Position numbers and translations under genes: made by a program | The notes under the pieces: generated by a model | What the model was told of the DNA's origin: nothing | The model's database searches: none | What the model saw: the letters and a program-made list of their open reading frames with translations, nothing else | Shown: positions 36,101 through 51,100 of the stretch, piece by piece | Layout: each line of letters begins with the position of its first letter | How positions within the stretch are numbered: position 1 is the stretch's first letter | Assembly (NCBI GenBank): GCA_951812925.1 | Contig: OX638369.1 | Location: 26,802,533 to 26,866,532, forward strand | Length of the DNA: 64,000 nucleotides | Direction of reading: 5' to 3' | DNA from: Calliopum simillimum | Taxonomy: Eukaryota; Arthropoda; Insecta; Diptera; Lauxaniidae

Positions 36101-39100
36101 ACCAAATCGGATTTATGTTTCGGTAAATCGAAAAGGAACTAATAGCAAGTTTTATTTGTTAAAAGACAAATCCGATTCCATCTTATTTGTCGCAATGCAG
36201 AGCTCTTGAAGATTGCTTTCATTCCGATTCCGAAGTGAATCGGATTTCAGAACATGCCTGAATATATTTTAAAAATTTAATAATAATGACTTGAAAATGG
36301 CAACTTTTCAGCAGAACTGCTTAACTAATTTTCAATAATGTGGCTGAATTTTGTTGATGCAGTTTTGAATCTTCTCTTTCAATGCACTTTAAACTGTCAG
36401 TTAAAACTGTTAAAGTTTTTTCGTTAGCAACACTTCACCGCTCAAATGACGGCAAATTCAAATATAGCGTGAATTTTGGGACACCCATCTATCTCTGGAA
36501 CTAAAAATTATAGAGACTTGAAAATTATACCAAAAGAAGCATATTAAAAATCTTATATTCATAACTAAAATCGTGGGAAATTGTCTTATCACGAGCTAGA
36601 CTGTTTTGTCAAAAAACAACAGGTATATTGATGGCTCGAATATGAGAGCTACTGTATTTTCAAAGCACCTCAATTTATCTGAACGTTTTTGCTTATACAA
36701 TTCAGTTAGCGTCTTTCCAGCAGAAGTGTATGCCATTCTCGAAACCTGTAGGAGAGACTACTAATCTGACTCACAAACAAGTGTCAATCTTATCTGTCAG
36801 TCAAGCCGCTATCAAGGCATTGCACTCAATGACAGTAAAATCAAAACTATTTGAGGAATCAGAAAAGTTTGCTCGAAAATTTTACTTCCAGGATAAAGAT
36901 TTTGAAATGCTTTCGTGGAACTCATTTCCAAAGTAGTATTTTGCATGGAATCAAAATTCGAGTTTAAATTTGGTATATTGCTATTGGAAATTATATACTC
37001 GAAAAATAGTTTTTTGTGATACATTTGAGTTTGTTTATAGAACGGAAAATATTTGTTTGTTCTTTTCTACTAATTCTGGCCTTCGTTTCCGATTCTATGC
37101 AGAAAATTATTTAGCAAACAAACCCGACAACAAAACCTTGTAGTCCAGTGTTATCAGTTAGTAACAACAATCAAATATGATAAATATATGAAAAGAATAA
37201 ATTAAAGCAATTGAAAAAACACAACGATTACTAAGTATATATACTATATACAAAAAAGAAAAGAAAAAAATCAAAAATTAAATAAAGCACAGGGACAAAA
37301 TTTAAAAAGAAAAAGGTGACAGGTTATGCCTTTGACGTTGTCAAAGTAACGCAACCAAACGTTATCGAACTTATCGATAGCCCACTAATTACTAAATACG
37401 TCGTATTTTTATTGTATGGCGTTAAATTTTGCGGTTTTGTGTATTTTTGTTTTTTGTTTTTTTTTTTTAAATTATTTGATAAACTACTTACGATAATTAG
37501 TATGTTCCAACAAGTTCTTATATTTTTATATTTTTGTTTTTTATTTTTCTTTTAATTCAAAGTCTAAGTTTCTAGTTAAGTTTTTCTACACATTTTGTGT
37601 AGTTTTTTTGTTTATAAATTTTTTATGATTTGCACAAGGCCAGCGAGTTTATGGTGTGCTGGTCAGTAAATATGATGAAAATATTGCCAAAAGAATTTAC
37701 GTAAAATAAAAAAGTTTTGCCGCTTCGATAAAGAATGGGGATATTAAATACTAAAGTTGAAGTTTTATGACAATTAATGATATTTTTATTACAACTTAAA
37801 AAGGAGCAATATGGTCAGTAAATTTTGCTATATTTGCGAGCAGAATAATTTTTATTTCAATATGCCGTTTTAACATTAATGTAAGTACATGTAGTTATGT
37901 ACATTATGAAGGGATTATTGTGAATATTTTAGTATTAAAATGCTTAAAATACAAATAATATTTATACTTACTTGTAACCGGATAGTATGTTGAGCAGTGT
38001 ACTTTTGCCAGCACCTGATGGTCCCATAATAGCTGTAAGTTCGCCGGAACGTAAACGTCCACTGACGCCTTTGAGTATGGTTTTGGCATCTGAAATAGGA
38101 AAGAAAAAAAAGTTTTAAAAAAGTATTTCGGAACTGTCGTAATAAAATTTATTTGGGCTTAAGTATTTTAATGAAAATATTTCGCTTGAAAGCACTGCTC
38201 TGAGATAAAATCATTTTATTTATTTATTTTATTTGACAATATAATTAGTACATAAGAAATTTTGAATTTGAAGATTTTTATGCGCTAAATCCAAATTCAA
38301 TCTCAGAATTACTCTATCGTATCAGGATTATGGGATATCTTAATCTAAAAGTGTAAAAATATAATTTGAGTGACTTATTATTTCTAGAATTTTCCAATGG
38401 TCAAAATATGACCACAAATGTATTAAATAATTTTGGTACTTTTTGGACAGTTTTAGTACTTTTTTGTTGCTATTTGGTTCAAAATAGAAAGCTCTCTGGT
38501 ACAATGACAACTGTGAAACGAAAAAAGAAACAAAAAACATGAAGTTAGTCAGTCAGCTTTTTGTCTTTCTCTTTGTGCCTATCCTCTTTTTAGCTCTGTG
38601 TGACCACGTATTTTGTCGTTGTTAATATTGAAAAATTTTCATTTAATTTTACCTGACTTAATGGCAAAATATTAAATTAATTTAAACTTTGTGCATATTT
38701 ACACACAAATACCTTTCTAATGGTGTATAATTCAAAGTCGTGCTCCATTTCTAACATACTAAAAAAGGTATTACAAATTTTTGTCTTGCATATTAATATA
38801 TAAATTTAAACTACGCAAAAAAGTGTATAGTAAGTGTAAAAGTACATATTAAGCAAAGTCTTTTCAAACCATATTGAAACATATGTCTTTTCTTGGCCTA
38901 GAAAAAGAATGAATTTCATGTGGCACAGACTCTTTAAGCAAGGCTCCCTTCTATTCAAATACGACACAGGAAGTACATGGTTGCATTAAGATCTGCTTGG
39001 ATAGAAATTTACTAGCGATGAAGAAGTATAGGGCGCGGTTTAGTCGTATTTTGTGGACAAAGGTAAAACATATTTTTAGGCAGACGTACATAAACTAATT

Positions 39101-42100
39101 AAAAGATCTGAAAAATATTTCAGCTATAGAACAGTTTATAGACCTTGTCTAAGTGAAAAACAGCCAATTTTTTAAGTTTCGAGATATTTGAGGTTAAAAA
39201 AATCGTGATTTTGCTTTCATTTGCATAACAAAAATAACCAGTTTTTAACAGAGATATTGCTCCATGAGTTTCTTTAGACCGAGAAAACAGTGTGATTATA
39301 TACATCAAAATTTGGTTATAATTAACAAATAATATATTTGATATAGGCGAATTGAATATTTGATATTATTTAATATATGTTTGAATCTAAAAACATTTGT
39401 TATTATTTATCTTTTTATTAATTAGAATTTAACATGATAATATAATGTATAAGCCGTCTGACTGATAACGTGGGGGAGATGTTTGAATCCCACACAACAA
39501 CTTTTTTTTAATTATTTTATTTTCTATTTGCTATAACTAAGCAAATATTTGACCCGCACATTCACTTTCTATCAAAAAAATATAATTTTTGGCCCAATCG
39601 ACAGTATTTCAACGTCCAATTAATGGCATATTAATATTTACCGAAATTTGTTAATTATTAACAAATATTTTCTAGAATGTTCAATCAAATATATTTCTGT
39701 GAGGGGAACATATTCTTTTCTCAGTGTTTAATAGTTTTAACCAGAAACACAAAATAACTCAAAACTAGAAAAAACTGTTTAAGTGTTTATCACTTAAAAA
39801 GGGACGATTGTATTGTATTGCATAGTATACGTATTACATCGTTTTGATGTCTGACCTTTGCATTCCTTATAACAGCAGAATCGATGGAAACATTTCGAAT
39901 GCCTATTATGAAGGTATAAAATATAGACGTTGACTATATTTTTCTTCTCTGGTTTGGCTGGTTGTTGAAAGAACTTGCATTAAATATGTACGAGCGTCAA
40001 GAGTCATACTCCTAAAATAGGTTTTCACGCCTATTTTTGGTCATACATTGAAATGAAACCAAATAGATATTAACTTTTAATCTTTCAATGCATTTTTTTA
40101 GCCGCTTGAAGCTAAAGTCGAAGATAACGCGATGTTGCGTTAGTTTAATATAACCTAATATAATCTCAAATAAAAATCATTTTCAAAATACATAATGATC
40201 TCATTTAAAAGATTTTTAATTACATAATAAAACTTCTGAGTATTTAGATGGCACATGCAATGCCAAAGTCAATAAAATTTGCATACGATATTTGATGATA
40301 TTTACACAATCAAAATACAAAATATATTGAATAAATATTAAAAAATTTGTATTGAACACAAAGTAAAAACGCCGCGGCGGCGTCAACAAAGTATTGAACT
40401 CTTGAGGTCAATGCCCTATTCAGATGCATACGAAAATCGGAGAAGCCACAGAAAAGTTAAAAAAAGGTAGTAGTGTATTATAGTAAAGTTAAATACAATA
40501 AACACTCGGACATACATATCGAAAGAATGTGATAAAAACAAAATGCATGCAAATGCAAAAAGGTGCAACAAATGTGAGAAAACAAAACTAAAATAACTTA
40601 AAAGATATTTAACGAAAAAAAAGGTAAATATAAGCTATTGTGAATGGTATTGCTGTGCTGAATACCAAACTGCTAATTAAAGTTCATTAACACTTATGGG
40701 CGGCCAGATGTAGATATGCGTTTGGTTTGAAGAAAGAGTTTATAGTAATAATAATTATGTCATGACATACATAAATTATTTTCTTCAACTACTTAATTGA
40801 TTGAAAGGAAATACCTTTTGGTTGAAAGGAAATTAATAGTCATAAAAACCTTGTCGTCAATTCGATTAAGTTCTATAAAGCCGGCATATGTGTCGGGAAT
40901 GCAAAAAAAAAAAATATAATTTTGTTGCTATTGAAATTTTCATGCTGTCACGTTTATAACAATTAAATAAATTATAGTAAATATTGTTGCTTGAGAATTT
41001 TAAATTTATATGCACATATATATTTCGTAATAGAATAAAGTAATGAAAGAAAAAGTTTTTTTTTTATTTCTCTCCAATTTTATTGTTATTGTCATTCTTC
41101 AGTTGTCAAGTAGCCATATTAGATAATACGTCAAAACTATTGTTGCTGTCGTGTTAACAGCTGAACAGTGATAGTTACTCGAACGGCTGGTGATGAAGTA
41201 ATCGTTTGAAGAATGCTAAAATATTAACTATGTCATATGTTTTGTTTTAAAATCTTCGTTATAGAATTTAGCACAAAAATCTTTTTTAACAAGTAGTGCT
41301 GGGGGATTCTTTGAAGATCTTTTTGTTAACTTCAAAATTTCTTTTCTTCAAATGCTCGTAGTTTATTCTTAAATTTCTTTTTTAAAGTTCGAGAAGTTCA
41401 AAATTACCACTCCCAAAAATATAATGCTCAGTCAATAAACGAAAACAAAAAAGTTAAATAACAAAAATAACAATACCAACAATATAACAATCCAAAATAA
41501 TATTTAAAAATTATAAAATCATTAAAAATAAAGAAAATCTTTTTTTTTAACACAATGGGCATAAACAATTCACAAAACAACAATAATGATGATGAGAATG
41601 ATAAAGATGATGATCAACACCACTTGCTCAATATGTGTGGTGAATGGCCTTTAGGCGCACTTTGCAAATTGTTGTGAATGTGGAAATAGCAACCGCATAA
41701 CAAACAAAATTAAAAAGAAAAAAAAAAGAACGACGAAATTCGTACAAAATGCGGAAGCAAAACAAAAAAAGATAATATCTACAGGTAACAAATATTAAAA
41801 AAAAAAATTATACCTAATAATTTGCTACAAATACGCCAACAATAAAAAACAACGATAAGCGTGGTCAGTTCCGACAGTTCCAAACTCAAGATGTTGCGGA
41901 TTAAACTGAGATGGTTAATCACTAACGTCAGTCATACTGTGGAGCAAAATGTTTTGGAATGAATATTGGAATATTGTTTAAATATGCAATTTTTTCTCTC
42001 CCACATACAAAAGTAGTTTTCAATGTAAATTTTGATGCTGAAACCGAATCTGGCCTCAAAATTGCTATATCTCGCATGGTTTTTCAGAAATTCTAACATA

Positions 42101-45100
42101 AGTACTAATTTTCTTTCTTTTTTGTGATATACAAACATGAAAGTTAGAAAATAAATTTTTTTTTTTTAAATCTATTCAGCTTATCAGTCCTATTCTGAAA
42201 TCCGTGTGGTTTCAATTACTTTTCATTTGGAAGACTTTTTGATCAAAATGGTGAGTCACACGATAAAAAGTATCAGAATCTTTTTTGCGGAGAATTACAA
42301 GCTCTACAAGTAATATTGATTTGCAATAACGAAAAAGAAACCGGTTAGGAAAAATTTTTTAAAAAAACGCAAAAGGTCGTAAAATTTGACTTTATCGAAT
42401 ATTTCCAAAACAGTTACTTTTTTGTAAATACTAATCAATACTATTTGTAGAACATGTAATTCATCTCAAAAAAGATTCTGATACTTTTTATCGTATGATT
42501 AACCATTTTGATCAAAAAGTCTTCTAAATGAAAAGTAAATGAAACCACACGAATTACGGAACAGGACTGTATATCATAGAAGAGGGAAATACTTAGCCAT
42601 AAAACCTTATAAGGCAGCTCAACGCCTTATTCTTTTATTTCAACGCCCAGTTTAAATCATTGCGATATCTTTTTTATTCTTCGAATTATTCTAACCTGAA
42701 AAGATTAGAAAAAGCGAAAGCTCACAGTTTTTCGACATTTCAGTGAAGAAGGCGAAAAAATTTATCGATATAATTTAAACAGAGTTTTAAAGAAAAAGAC
42801 TAGGACTTTTAGCTGTATTATCAGGTTTGGTAGCTTATCATTTCCTTTTTCTGTTATATATTACCTAAAAAGTCACGAAAAACAATGCTTTTAGATTAGG
42901 ATTTCTTAAAAACTATAAGAGATATGGCAATTCTTAGGCCGGATTCGGAATTTTATTTTTGTTAAATTTCTAAAAAAAGCCAACCAACTTTTTTTAATAA
43001 AAAATTCTTAAATTTACCAGTTTTAAATTTACAAATTAACGGGAAATAAACTGCATACTCAGTTTATAGTTAATTTTGATCAAACCTTTCTTTTGAAACA
43101 GAAACAAATGTGTAGACCATTTGGTAACCGAAAGTCGACCCTAAAAATCGATTAGCTCTTTGACCGATTAAAAACAAAAAACATCATTTTATCTATATTT
43201 GGACTCCAGTAAATATCTTTTCATAAAAAAACCTGGAGTGGGAGGAAGTCGAGGTGTAACCGAGCTTAAGCGACCCGTGGTTACCAATGTGTTGAAACTT
43301 GCAGGTGTTATCATATCAGTAATATTGCTGCAGTTTTACACTGCCCTTAATTTTGTGCTTGTATAAAACACAGTACATTTCCTGCAGGACCACGGACTAT
43401 TCCAAAACTAGTTTGCAAACTACTCCATGGGAAAAACCGACTATTCCAAATTCTGGTCCCATCACGTAGAAAGTTCTATTTACGTTTTACATTGTTTGTC
43501 ATTGAGCGTAACCAATTGTCTCTATATGCATTACAATCGGACCAGATAAAGGTTAATTGTCTTTTTATGCATTACATTCGGACCAGAAAAGGCCATTTTT
43601 TATTTTTTATTTATAAAATATAACAAATTTAATTTGAAATTCAAAATTTACACAAAAACTTCAAAAAGTTTCATAGCCGAATGTACGACTTTGCATTACA
43701 TTTGAACCATTTTTGATACAATTTATAATTGAAGTGAATTTATTCTAGTATTAGGTGTTCTCCATTATGGTCTACTTACAGCAAAACTAGACCAAAGATT
43801 GGACTATTGAGACAATTGGTTCCGTCGGTCCTACAGGGTTGAAGTATTTGTTAAAATCAGTTTTATTCTTACACTGACAAAACAAACTTCAGTGTCAAAA
43901 AGAAAATTTTAATCTTTTCGGATCAAATGCTTTAGTTCAGTGTAAATTGTGCAAGTAAAAAAGTATTTCAAGACGAGCAGGCCCCTAGTACAAACACGTT
44001 GGATTGCAGTCCAATTTAAGTTTGAATAAAGTGCAAGAAAGATGCCATTTTGACTAAGTTTCAACCAAGTATAGAGTAGAGATGATGGGTGAAGTGAAGT
44101 TATTTTAGTTATTTAAGGCAAAAACCTTTTGAAAATTAAAAATATTTGTGTCTTCAAAATTAGGACTGATCATGTAGCCCTGGCTACTCAACATTATTAT
44201 ATGCAAAACTTGAAGTTCCCTTTTAAGGGATCATACATTTCAAAATTACTGAGAGTAAGAGAGAGTTAACAAATATGTATTAAACTTTAAATTCCGTCCG
44301 ATTTGTGGAAATGTATTTGCATTTTTTTTATGTAAAATTATATATAAGCAAAATAATATTGTACAAGGGTGATTTTCTACAATAGATCTTTTTTTGAATG
44401 TCCTTTCTTTTAAATGTTTAAAAAATAATAAAGAGATAAAACATCAAAAGAAGGCAGGGTAATTCGGACTATGCCTTTGAATAGAAGTTCGTTTTCTTTT
44501 TCAATAGAAATAACCAAAAATGAAGAAATATATTTTAAAAGTTTTTTGCTCCACTATGCACCACTTTAAACATTTGTAAACAACAATTTATCAACATAAC
44601 TACATAGTTTGATAACTCAAATATGTAAAAAACTGGTAGCACAATAAAAGCAAAATAACTGTTACTAGATTGCAAAATGTTGCAAAAAATAAACGTGCGT
44701 AGTAGGTAAGCTAGGTATCGTATCATTTCAAAGTTTAAAAAAAATATGTTAATAAATTTCGTAAACAATTTGATATGAGTTTTCTAGAAAATGTTTTGCC
44801 TATAATTAATTGCGGAATTATTTTCTTTTGATTTAGCTTTTGTTGATTATAATAATTTTTATTCCGGTTTGAGAAAAACATAGCTATTTGACTTTTGTTT
44901 TTTAAGTGACGCTATGCAAATGACTTGCAATTTTTTATTTAATTTTTTTATATTTCTGGTTTCAATTACTCGATTGGTTGTATCAAGAATTTCTGCAATT
45001 TAAATATATTCAACTTTTTTAGTGTCATTCACACGCTTATTCCATTGGATGCAACATGATCATTAGAACTTAAGTGGTTTTTATCAGCGTTGGTTTCACT

Positions 45101-48100
45101 GAAGGTCAGTTGCTGTCTATAGAGATTTTTAGCAACATTTAAACAAAATATATTATATTGTATACTGTCATATGTATGTTTAATTAGTCATTATTAATTT
45201 TATTTGTTTTTAATTTAAATTTTATTTTATAATGATAAGCGGTTTATAAATATAATATGTTTTTTTTTTTCATAATGATATATCACTAAAATGCTAATTG
45301 AAGCAATGAATATTATACGCCGAGGAAATGGTTATAAACACACTAGTGGTCGTATATGTTAGATTTTTTTAGATTTCTTCTAGGAAGTTTGTCTTGTTAG
45401 ACACTACCCAGATAGTAAAAAATTTCGTCACCTTAATACTACAGCTTGAAAACTCCAATTTTCTAGTTTTGAGATAATTCAATTTTGGAAATTTGAATTT
45501 ACATTGAACTTAAACTTTTTTAGATTTGCCTCGCAATAGTGCCACTTTAGGGTACTCTGCTTGGAGAAGATTCTACACCAAACAAAGACGAATATCATTG
45601 GTGCCACTTTTTACAGGTAGAGGAGTTCTGATAATATTTCTAAGTTCACAAGAAAGAGATCTAGAGCTCTTTAAATTTTTTTTAAATTTTTTTTTTTTTT
45701 TTGTGGAAAAATTTTGTATAATAAAACTTCTTGCAAAGAAAGAGTTTTGATTAGTTTTCTGGATAGCGCTTGAAGGGTTGTACAGAAAATCCTGGTACCA
45801 CTTTTCTTTCCAAGTTAATCGCTAAATAAGGTTCCATCGGTCACCCAGGAAAAAAAAAAAAATTATCGTAGAGGGGAGTTCTGAGTTGCACTCGAAGAGC
45901 TCTAAAGGAAATCCTGATAACATTTTTCGCAAATATTCATACTTTCCATTTTAATCGAAAAATCAGAAAAATTTTGTTTATTTTCCAAGTATACGAAAAT
46001 AAAAATTTTATCTGAGAGGAGTTTCGAATAGAGTTCTGGGTAGCACTTAAAGTGTTCTAAAGAAAATCCTAGTAACATTTTTCCAAAACATTCGTACTTT
46101 TAATTTTAATCGAAATTTCTGCCTTCGCGTAGATGACCTCCGTTCTACGTACGACCTTAATGTAAGCCGTATTGTTTAGCATTGCCAGTTTAAACTTTTT
46201 AAAAGATGGTAAGGGATTATATTTCAATATTTTATTTTTCCAAAATTTAAAAACAAAATAAATTAAATTGAAAAATGCACGCTTTCTTAAATTTTTAAAT
46301 ATTAAAACAAATATACTATTGGACAATGTTTTGCGTTCACAGTATAACTCATACAAACTAAGTTCTAAAAAGTGTTTTGCAGGAGATTGAAGGCATTAAA
46401 TTATAATAAAACACACAAAAATCATCCGAATGATTCAATAATATTTTAATGATGAAAGATTATTTCGTTCATATGGTTAAATTTTTGACATAGAATATTT
46501 TCAGGGAAGAAATACATATGTATCAACACAGGAAAAACATTCATCTCGAAACAGAATACGAAGTGCTCAACAATTTATAATTGTTGATAAAAAAGGTGTT
46601 GACAATTCAAAAAAAAAAAAAACCTGTAGAAAAAACACCCACTAAATGCACTCGCATAAACTAAAGAAATTAAGTGACAAAAAGATTTCGTAAAAAAATT
46701 TTAAACAAAGAAAAATTAATTTTATGGCCTAATAAATTTCACTCTCTCTTTTTTAATCAGCAAAAGACAACCAAAACCAGTTATATCAAAAATTTTAAAG
46801 CCAAATACAATTGATAACGTAGGTTGGATTCAGCCAGCCAGTTAACATGTAACAGCTTTGCATTATGCGAGAAAAAATGATATCATATGTAGGTAATACC
46901 TACCGGAAAAAATCAACAAAAACTTGACCTTTTTCTTCTGCTCCAATACGCGCTATGGAACCACATTCTTTACATTTTTGCTAGTATTTTAATTTTTAAC
47001 ATGATTTTATTTAAAAAAAAGAGACATTTTTATCGAAAAGTATTATCTCTCACTCTTATCACATGGTTAAGAAACAAACCGATTAACCCAATAATAAAAT
47101 GATAAAGTGCATATAATAAGCGTATTGCGCAAACAATTAAATTGCAAATTTGTTACGTTAAATTCAATTAAAGCGCAATAAGGCTACAAGAAAATAAAAA
47201 ACATGCGATTTGCACAAACAAAATATATAAAAATAATTTACTTTTACGCTTATCAAGCGTTAATTATTTGTTTAAATGATTCTAGTGCACATTTCAAAAT
47301 TCTAGTCTTGAAGCAAAAACATATAAAACTACATTGCACCTAACCCCTTTTCAACTAATAAAATATTATTATATTAGAAAATTTTTTAATATTTTACTAG
47401 ATTTCAATTTTATGAAAAAAGGACTCGATTCTACTCTGAAAGTTTAACCCTTTAGAACCGGTGATCCCACATATTCCAAAAATTTTTTAATAAATACAAA
47501 TCTCATTAATGCAATTTTTAGTAACCACCCAAGGGGAAAAGAAGTGCTTCAAAAACCATTCTGAAGTGCATCCTTTTCACCAATAAGCGCTTCCGCTCCG
47601 TAAGAACAATACTTTCTTTTTAACATTGCATGTCATAGGATGTAAGCGAGCAAAAGCTTACCGCAGCCTTGCCAAAAAAAGAGTTTTTAAAGCTCTTATT
47701 TGTAATGCTGCGGTAAGCGTTTTTTCAATAAAATTAAAAAAAAGAAAAAAAAAAAAAAAACTGGCCGCGCCAGGATTTCAATACGACCGTCCGCGTGCTA
47801 GATATTTTTTTCTCACATTTACCAACCCTTTAGACCGCTACACCAATGCCCGATGATATGAAGAGGTATTAAATTTGTATATTAAGCAAATGTTGTCCAA
47901 ACAGAATTTGAATAAAAAATATTTTAATAAAAAAAAAAAATAAAGCAAAAACAAATAAAAAAACGGAAAAAAAATCACCCGGGCTGGGTTCGAACTCACG
48001 TTGTTCTTACTGCAGCCTTATAAAAAATCATTGTGATAGTGCTTCTAAATTTCTATGAGGACAAGCACTTTTGAAGTGCTTGAATCAGAAGCGCTAGAAA

Positions 48101-51100
48101 TTTTTTCCTCTTGGGCACTGCTCTTTCTTGTAACCACTTTAAGGACATTATATACACAAAAATTCAAATCAAAAACATCTGTTGGGAGTATAGACCGGAA
48201 GCGTCTCTGGCGATGAACATTTGAATTTAGAGACGGTCAAACATTTTACTTAAATTAAGTTTCTAAGGTTAACCTATCACAAATATTGTGTATCGCACAG
48301 TTTTTTTTCGGGTCGAAAGAGTAAAGAAAATAGTGAGAGTTACAGAAAATATTCCTTTATGTTAAAAGTTAACACGGTTTTAAAATTTTAACATGGCAAT
48401 GCTGGTAAGAATTTATATTGGACATGATATCGTTTTCCATCGGAGCTTTATAATGGACACTTCATAACAAACATCACCAAGCAGTTGAATAAAGGGCCGT
48501 AAATCTGCTCAAACTAGAGAAGGGGGCTGGAAGTAAAGACATTAACGAACGTACACTTTTTTTAAATGTTAAAGAATTATAAAAGGTGGATGGCATATTT
48601 ATTGAGAGAAATACGGGGGTTTGAAATTATTGATTTTAAATTTTAGTGGACGCTTTTTATGAACGATCTCTCCCTGTGTATCTTAGACGTCTTTGGCTGT
48701 TTTTTGAGCTCCAGCTTTCTACAAGACTTTTTTTTATGTTGGAGGGATATTAAAAATTTTGCTAGGTATATTGATTTTTACACGAAAATATGTATATTTT
48801 TTTTCAATTTTTATTTTTCCTCTTACAGTTTCCTTCTTAATTGAAAATTCTTTTTATTCGAAAAAAAATATTTAAAATGTCTTAAGAAATATTAAAAGAA
48901 AATGCTAAAATGCTTCTGAATTTGAAAAGAATAAAAGATTATATGCGTTTCTTATCTTTTTTCTTTTGTTTTCCAATGAAATTTACTGTATAAACAAGAA
49001 TTTAAGATTATTTTTGGTCAGAATTTGATTTGTCATAGTAACACTTGTCAAAACGGCAACACAAGAAAAGAAATGACTAGAAAAAATTTCAATAAATTTA
49101 TTAATAAGTAAGTAGATTAGGTATGGAAATTATTTTTGAGGACAAATTGTTCGAAATCTGTATTTTTAAAACTTTTTTTTTATCCTTAACGCTCAAATTC
49201 TGTATACAAAAGGTTAAGAACTAAAAAATCAGAATTCGCATTATTTATACAAGAAAATATACATTAAAACATTGCTTAGTACTTATTTTCTCACTATAAC
49301 TACTTTTCTTAAAGTACGTAGTTTGTATTGATAAGTAGCTAAGCACATACTTAGCATGAATAATATTGTAAATATTTATTTTGATGCTACTGTGCTAAAC
49401 AACTTTACAAATATTAAACAAAACACTATGTACATATACTTTGACAGCTGTTCATAGAATAGTTGTAAATAAAAACGATATTCTAAAAAAAGTTTTCAAA
49501 TATCAATAGTATATGTATGCGGAATACGCTAAAAGGTTTCTGTTTAAACGACACTAAAACACATATTTTTCACATAAATCACACAAAAACTAAAAATTTC
49601 AGGAATGTCAAAAATGTCAATGCTCGAATGATTTTTCTTTTTTGTTGACCTAAAAAGCAAAACATTGACAAATTATAATGCCGGCCTTTTTTTACGCTCT
49701 AAAAATTTGTAAGCTCAAGCGATTTTGCTTAAGCCAGAGTCAAGTCTAGCTAAGCAAATGCCAGATGTTTAACAAGTCTCGAGTTGCTAGATAAACATGT
49801 GCGTCGTCACGGTAGCACTTCCCAGCGCTTTTTACATTATCATATGTTGAAGCTGAAGCTTAGTTTGAATTTTCGCAAGATTCTGGTTTTTAAGTAATTT
49901 ATTAATATGAGTATAGTTATCATATGTAGCTAGTTATGTTGGTCTATAAAAATTTAGTTTGTAGATATGTATGACTTTTGCTTTCGTAGACTTTTCTTAA
50001 GATACCAACAAACATAAATTAAAATGAACAAGTTATACGAAAGACGAAAAAGTTGCGCACCATTGCGCATTTTGCGGCGTTGTCCTTGAGTTTGACAGAC
50101 AGAGTCTTTACGCTTGCAAGAGTTTGACTTCTTTATGGTTTTGGTCGGATTCGTTATATGAAAATCTTATGAAACTTGCAACAATTGCAGTTTTTTTTTC
50201 TTTCGAAAATGATTTTTTTTTTTTGATTTGAAGTAGCAACTTTTGATAGCATTGAAAATTCGTTTTAAAGTTTAAGCCATTTTTTTTTTTAATTACTTTT
50301 GGTTTAACTTTTTATGTCTACTTGTTTTACTTGATTGTAATTAATTGCTTAATCAAGTGTTCATGATCCTTTTATATACATATAAGAAATTGGTTTTTTT
50401 TAAAGTGATTTTAATTTTTTTATATACGACAAGTTTTTGTTTGAGTGACTCTATGGGATTTCGAAGACTTATTTCTTTATGAAAATTATACGAAGGGTTT
50501 TTTGATCACTACCAATGATGGACAAAAAATAACAAAGCATTTTGATATAAGCTCGTCTGCCTTTTAGCTCGATGCATTTGAACTAGCGATAGTTATAACA
50601 ACTTATGCCAGACTTCCTCGATTAACACCACTCCATTTTCTTTATCAAAAAGTCGCTGTCAAGCAATTTTGAACCAAGATCCCTTTTTTTGTACAAAATT
50701 AAACATTTGCGGGTTGCAATTGCTTTTGTTAGATAAGTTTTGTCTCATAATTCGGTATCAGCCATAAAGATCTATAAGAAATGTAGCACCTCCTATTTTC
50801 CATACAAGAAATAACCACACAAATTGCAATATCTCTACAAATAGATAATTTTTTCTCATAAATCGTGGTATATGAACAATTATTGTTTGTGGTTAACAAA
50901 CATCTTGCCAAAATTGGAAGTTCTTGGTGAGGGGACTATATAATTTTCAAAGAGTTTGTATTACTTTCCTGTTTCATGGCCAAAGATTACCCAGACTTGT
51001 TACAGAACTACAAAAATAGCGTAATCCAGACTTTATAGAGGAGTTCTGTGATTGGATTCAAAATCGTCATTAATATTTACATCGATAATGGCTATTTTTG

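Larger units (their letters stand above)
47444..48324. mobile_element. piggyBac-like MITE, copy 1, with a large insertion
   Basis: Starts TTAACCCTTTAGAACCGG at 47444 and ends with CGGGTCGAAAGAG then TAA near 48324, matching the copy at 55415-55759 in inverse order. Its right part (48120-48320) is a close inverted match of 55425-55620 (AACATCTGTTG-GAGTA, ACAGACCGGAAGCG-like, CAAACATTTTACTTAAATT, AACCTATCACAAATATTGTG). About 600 bp of unrelated sequence, including tRNA-like pieces, is inserted at about 47530-48125. Confidence 0.75.

Noticed and set aside
39441..39508. Functional tRNA gene
   Set aside because: Only a B-box-like 3' half is present; no acceptor stem pairing or anticodon arm could be built.
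45620..46115. CRISPR-like regular repeat array
   Set aside because: Repeats are long, diverged and irregularly spaced, and the host is clearly an animal; this is a degenerate tandem duplication.
47656..47725. Rho-independent-type terminator
   Set aside because: The hairpin plus T run is real, but such terminators do not operate for fly protein genes; it lies inside a transposon insertion. Kept only as a low-confidence structural note.
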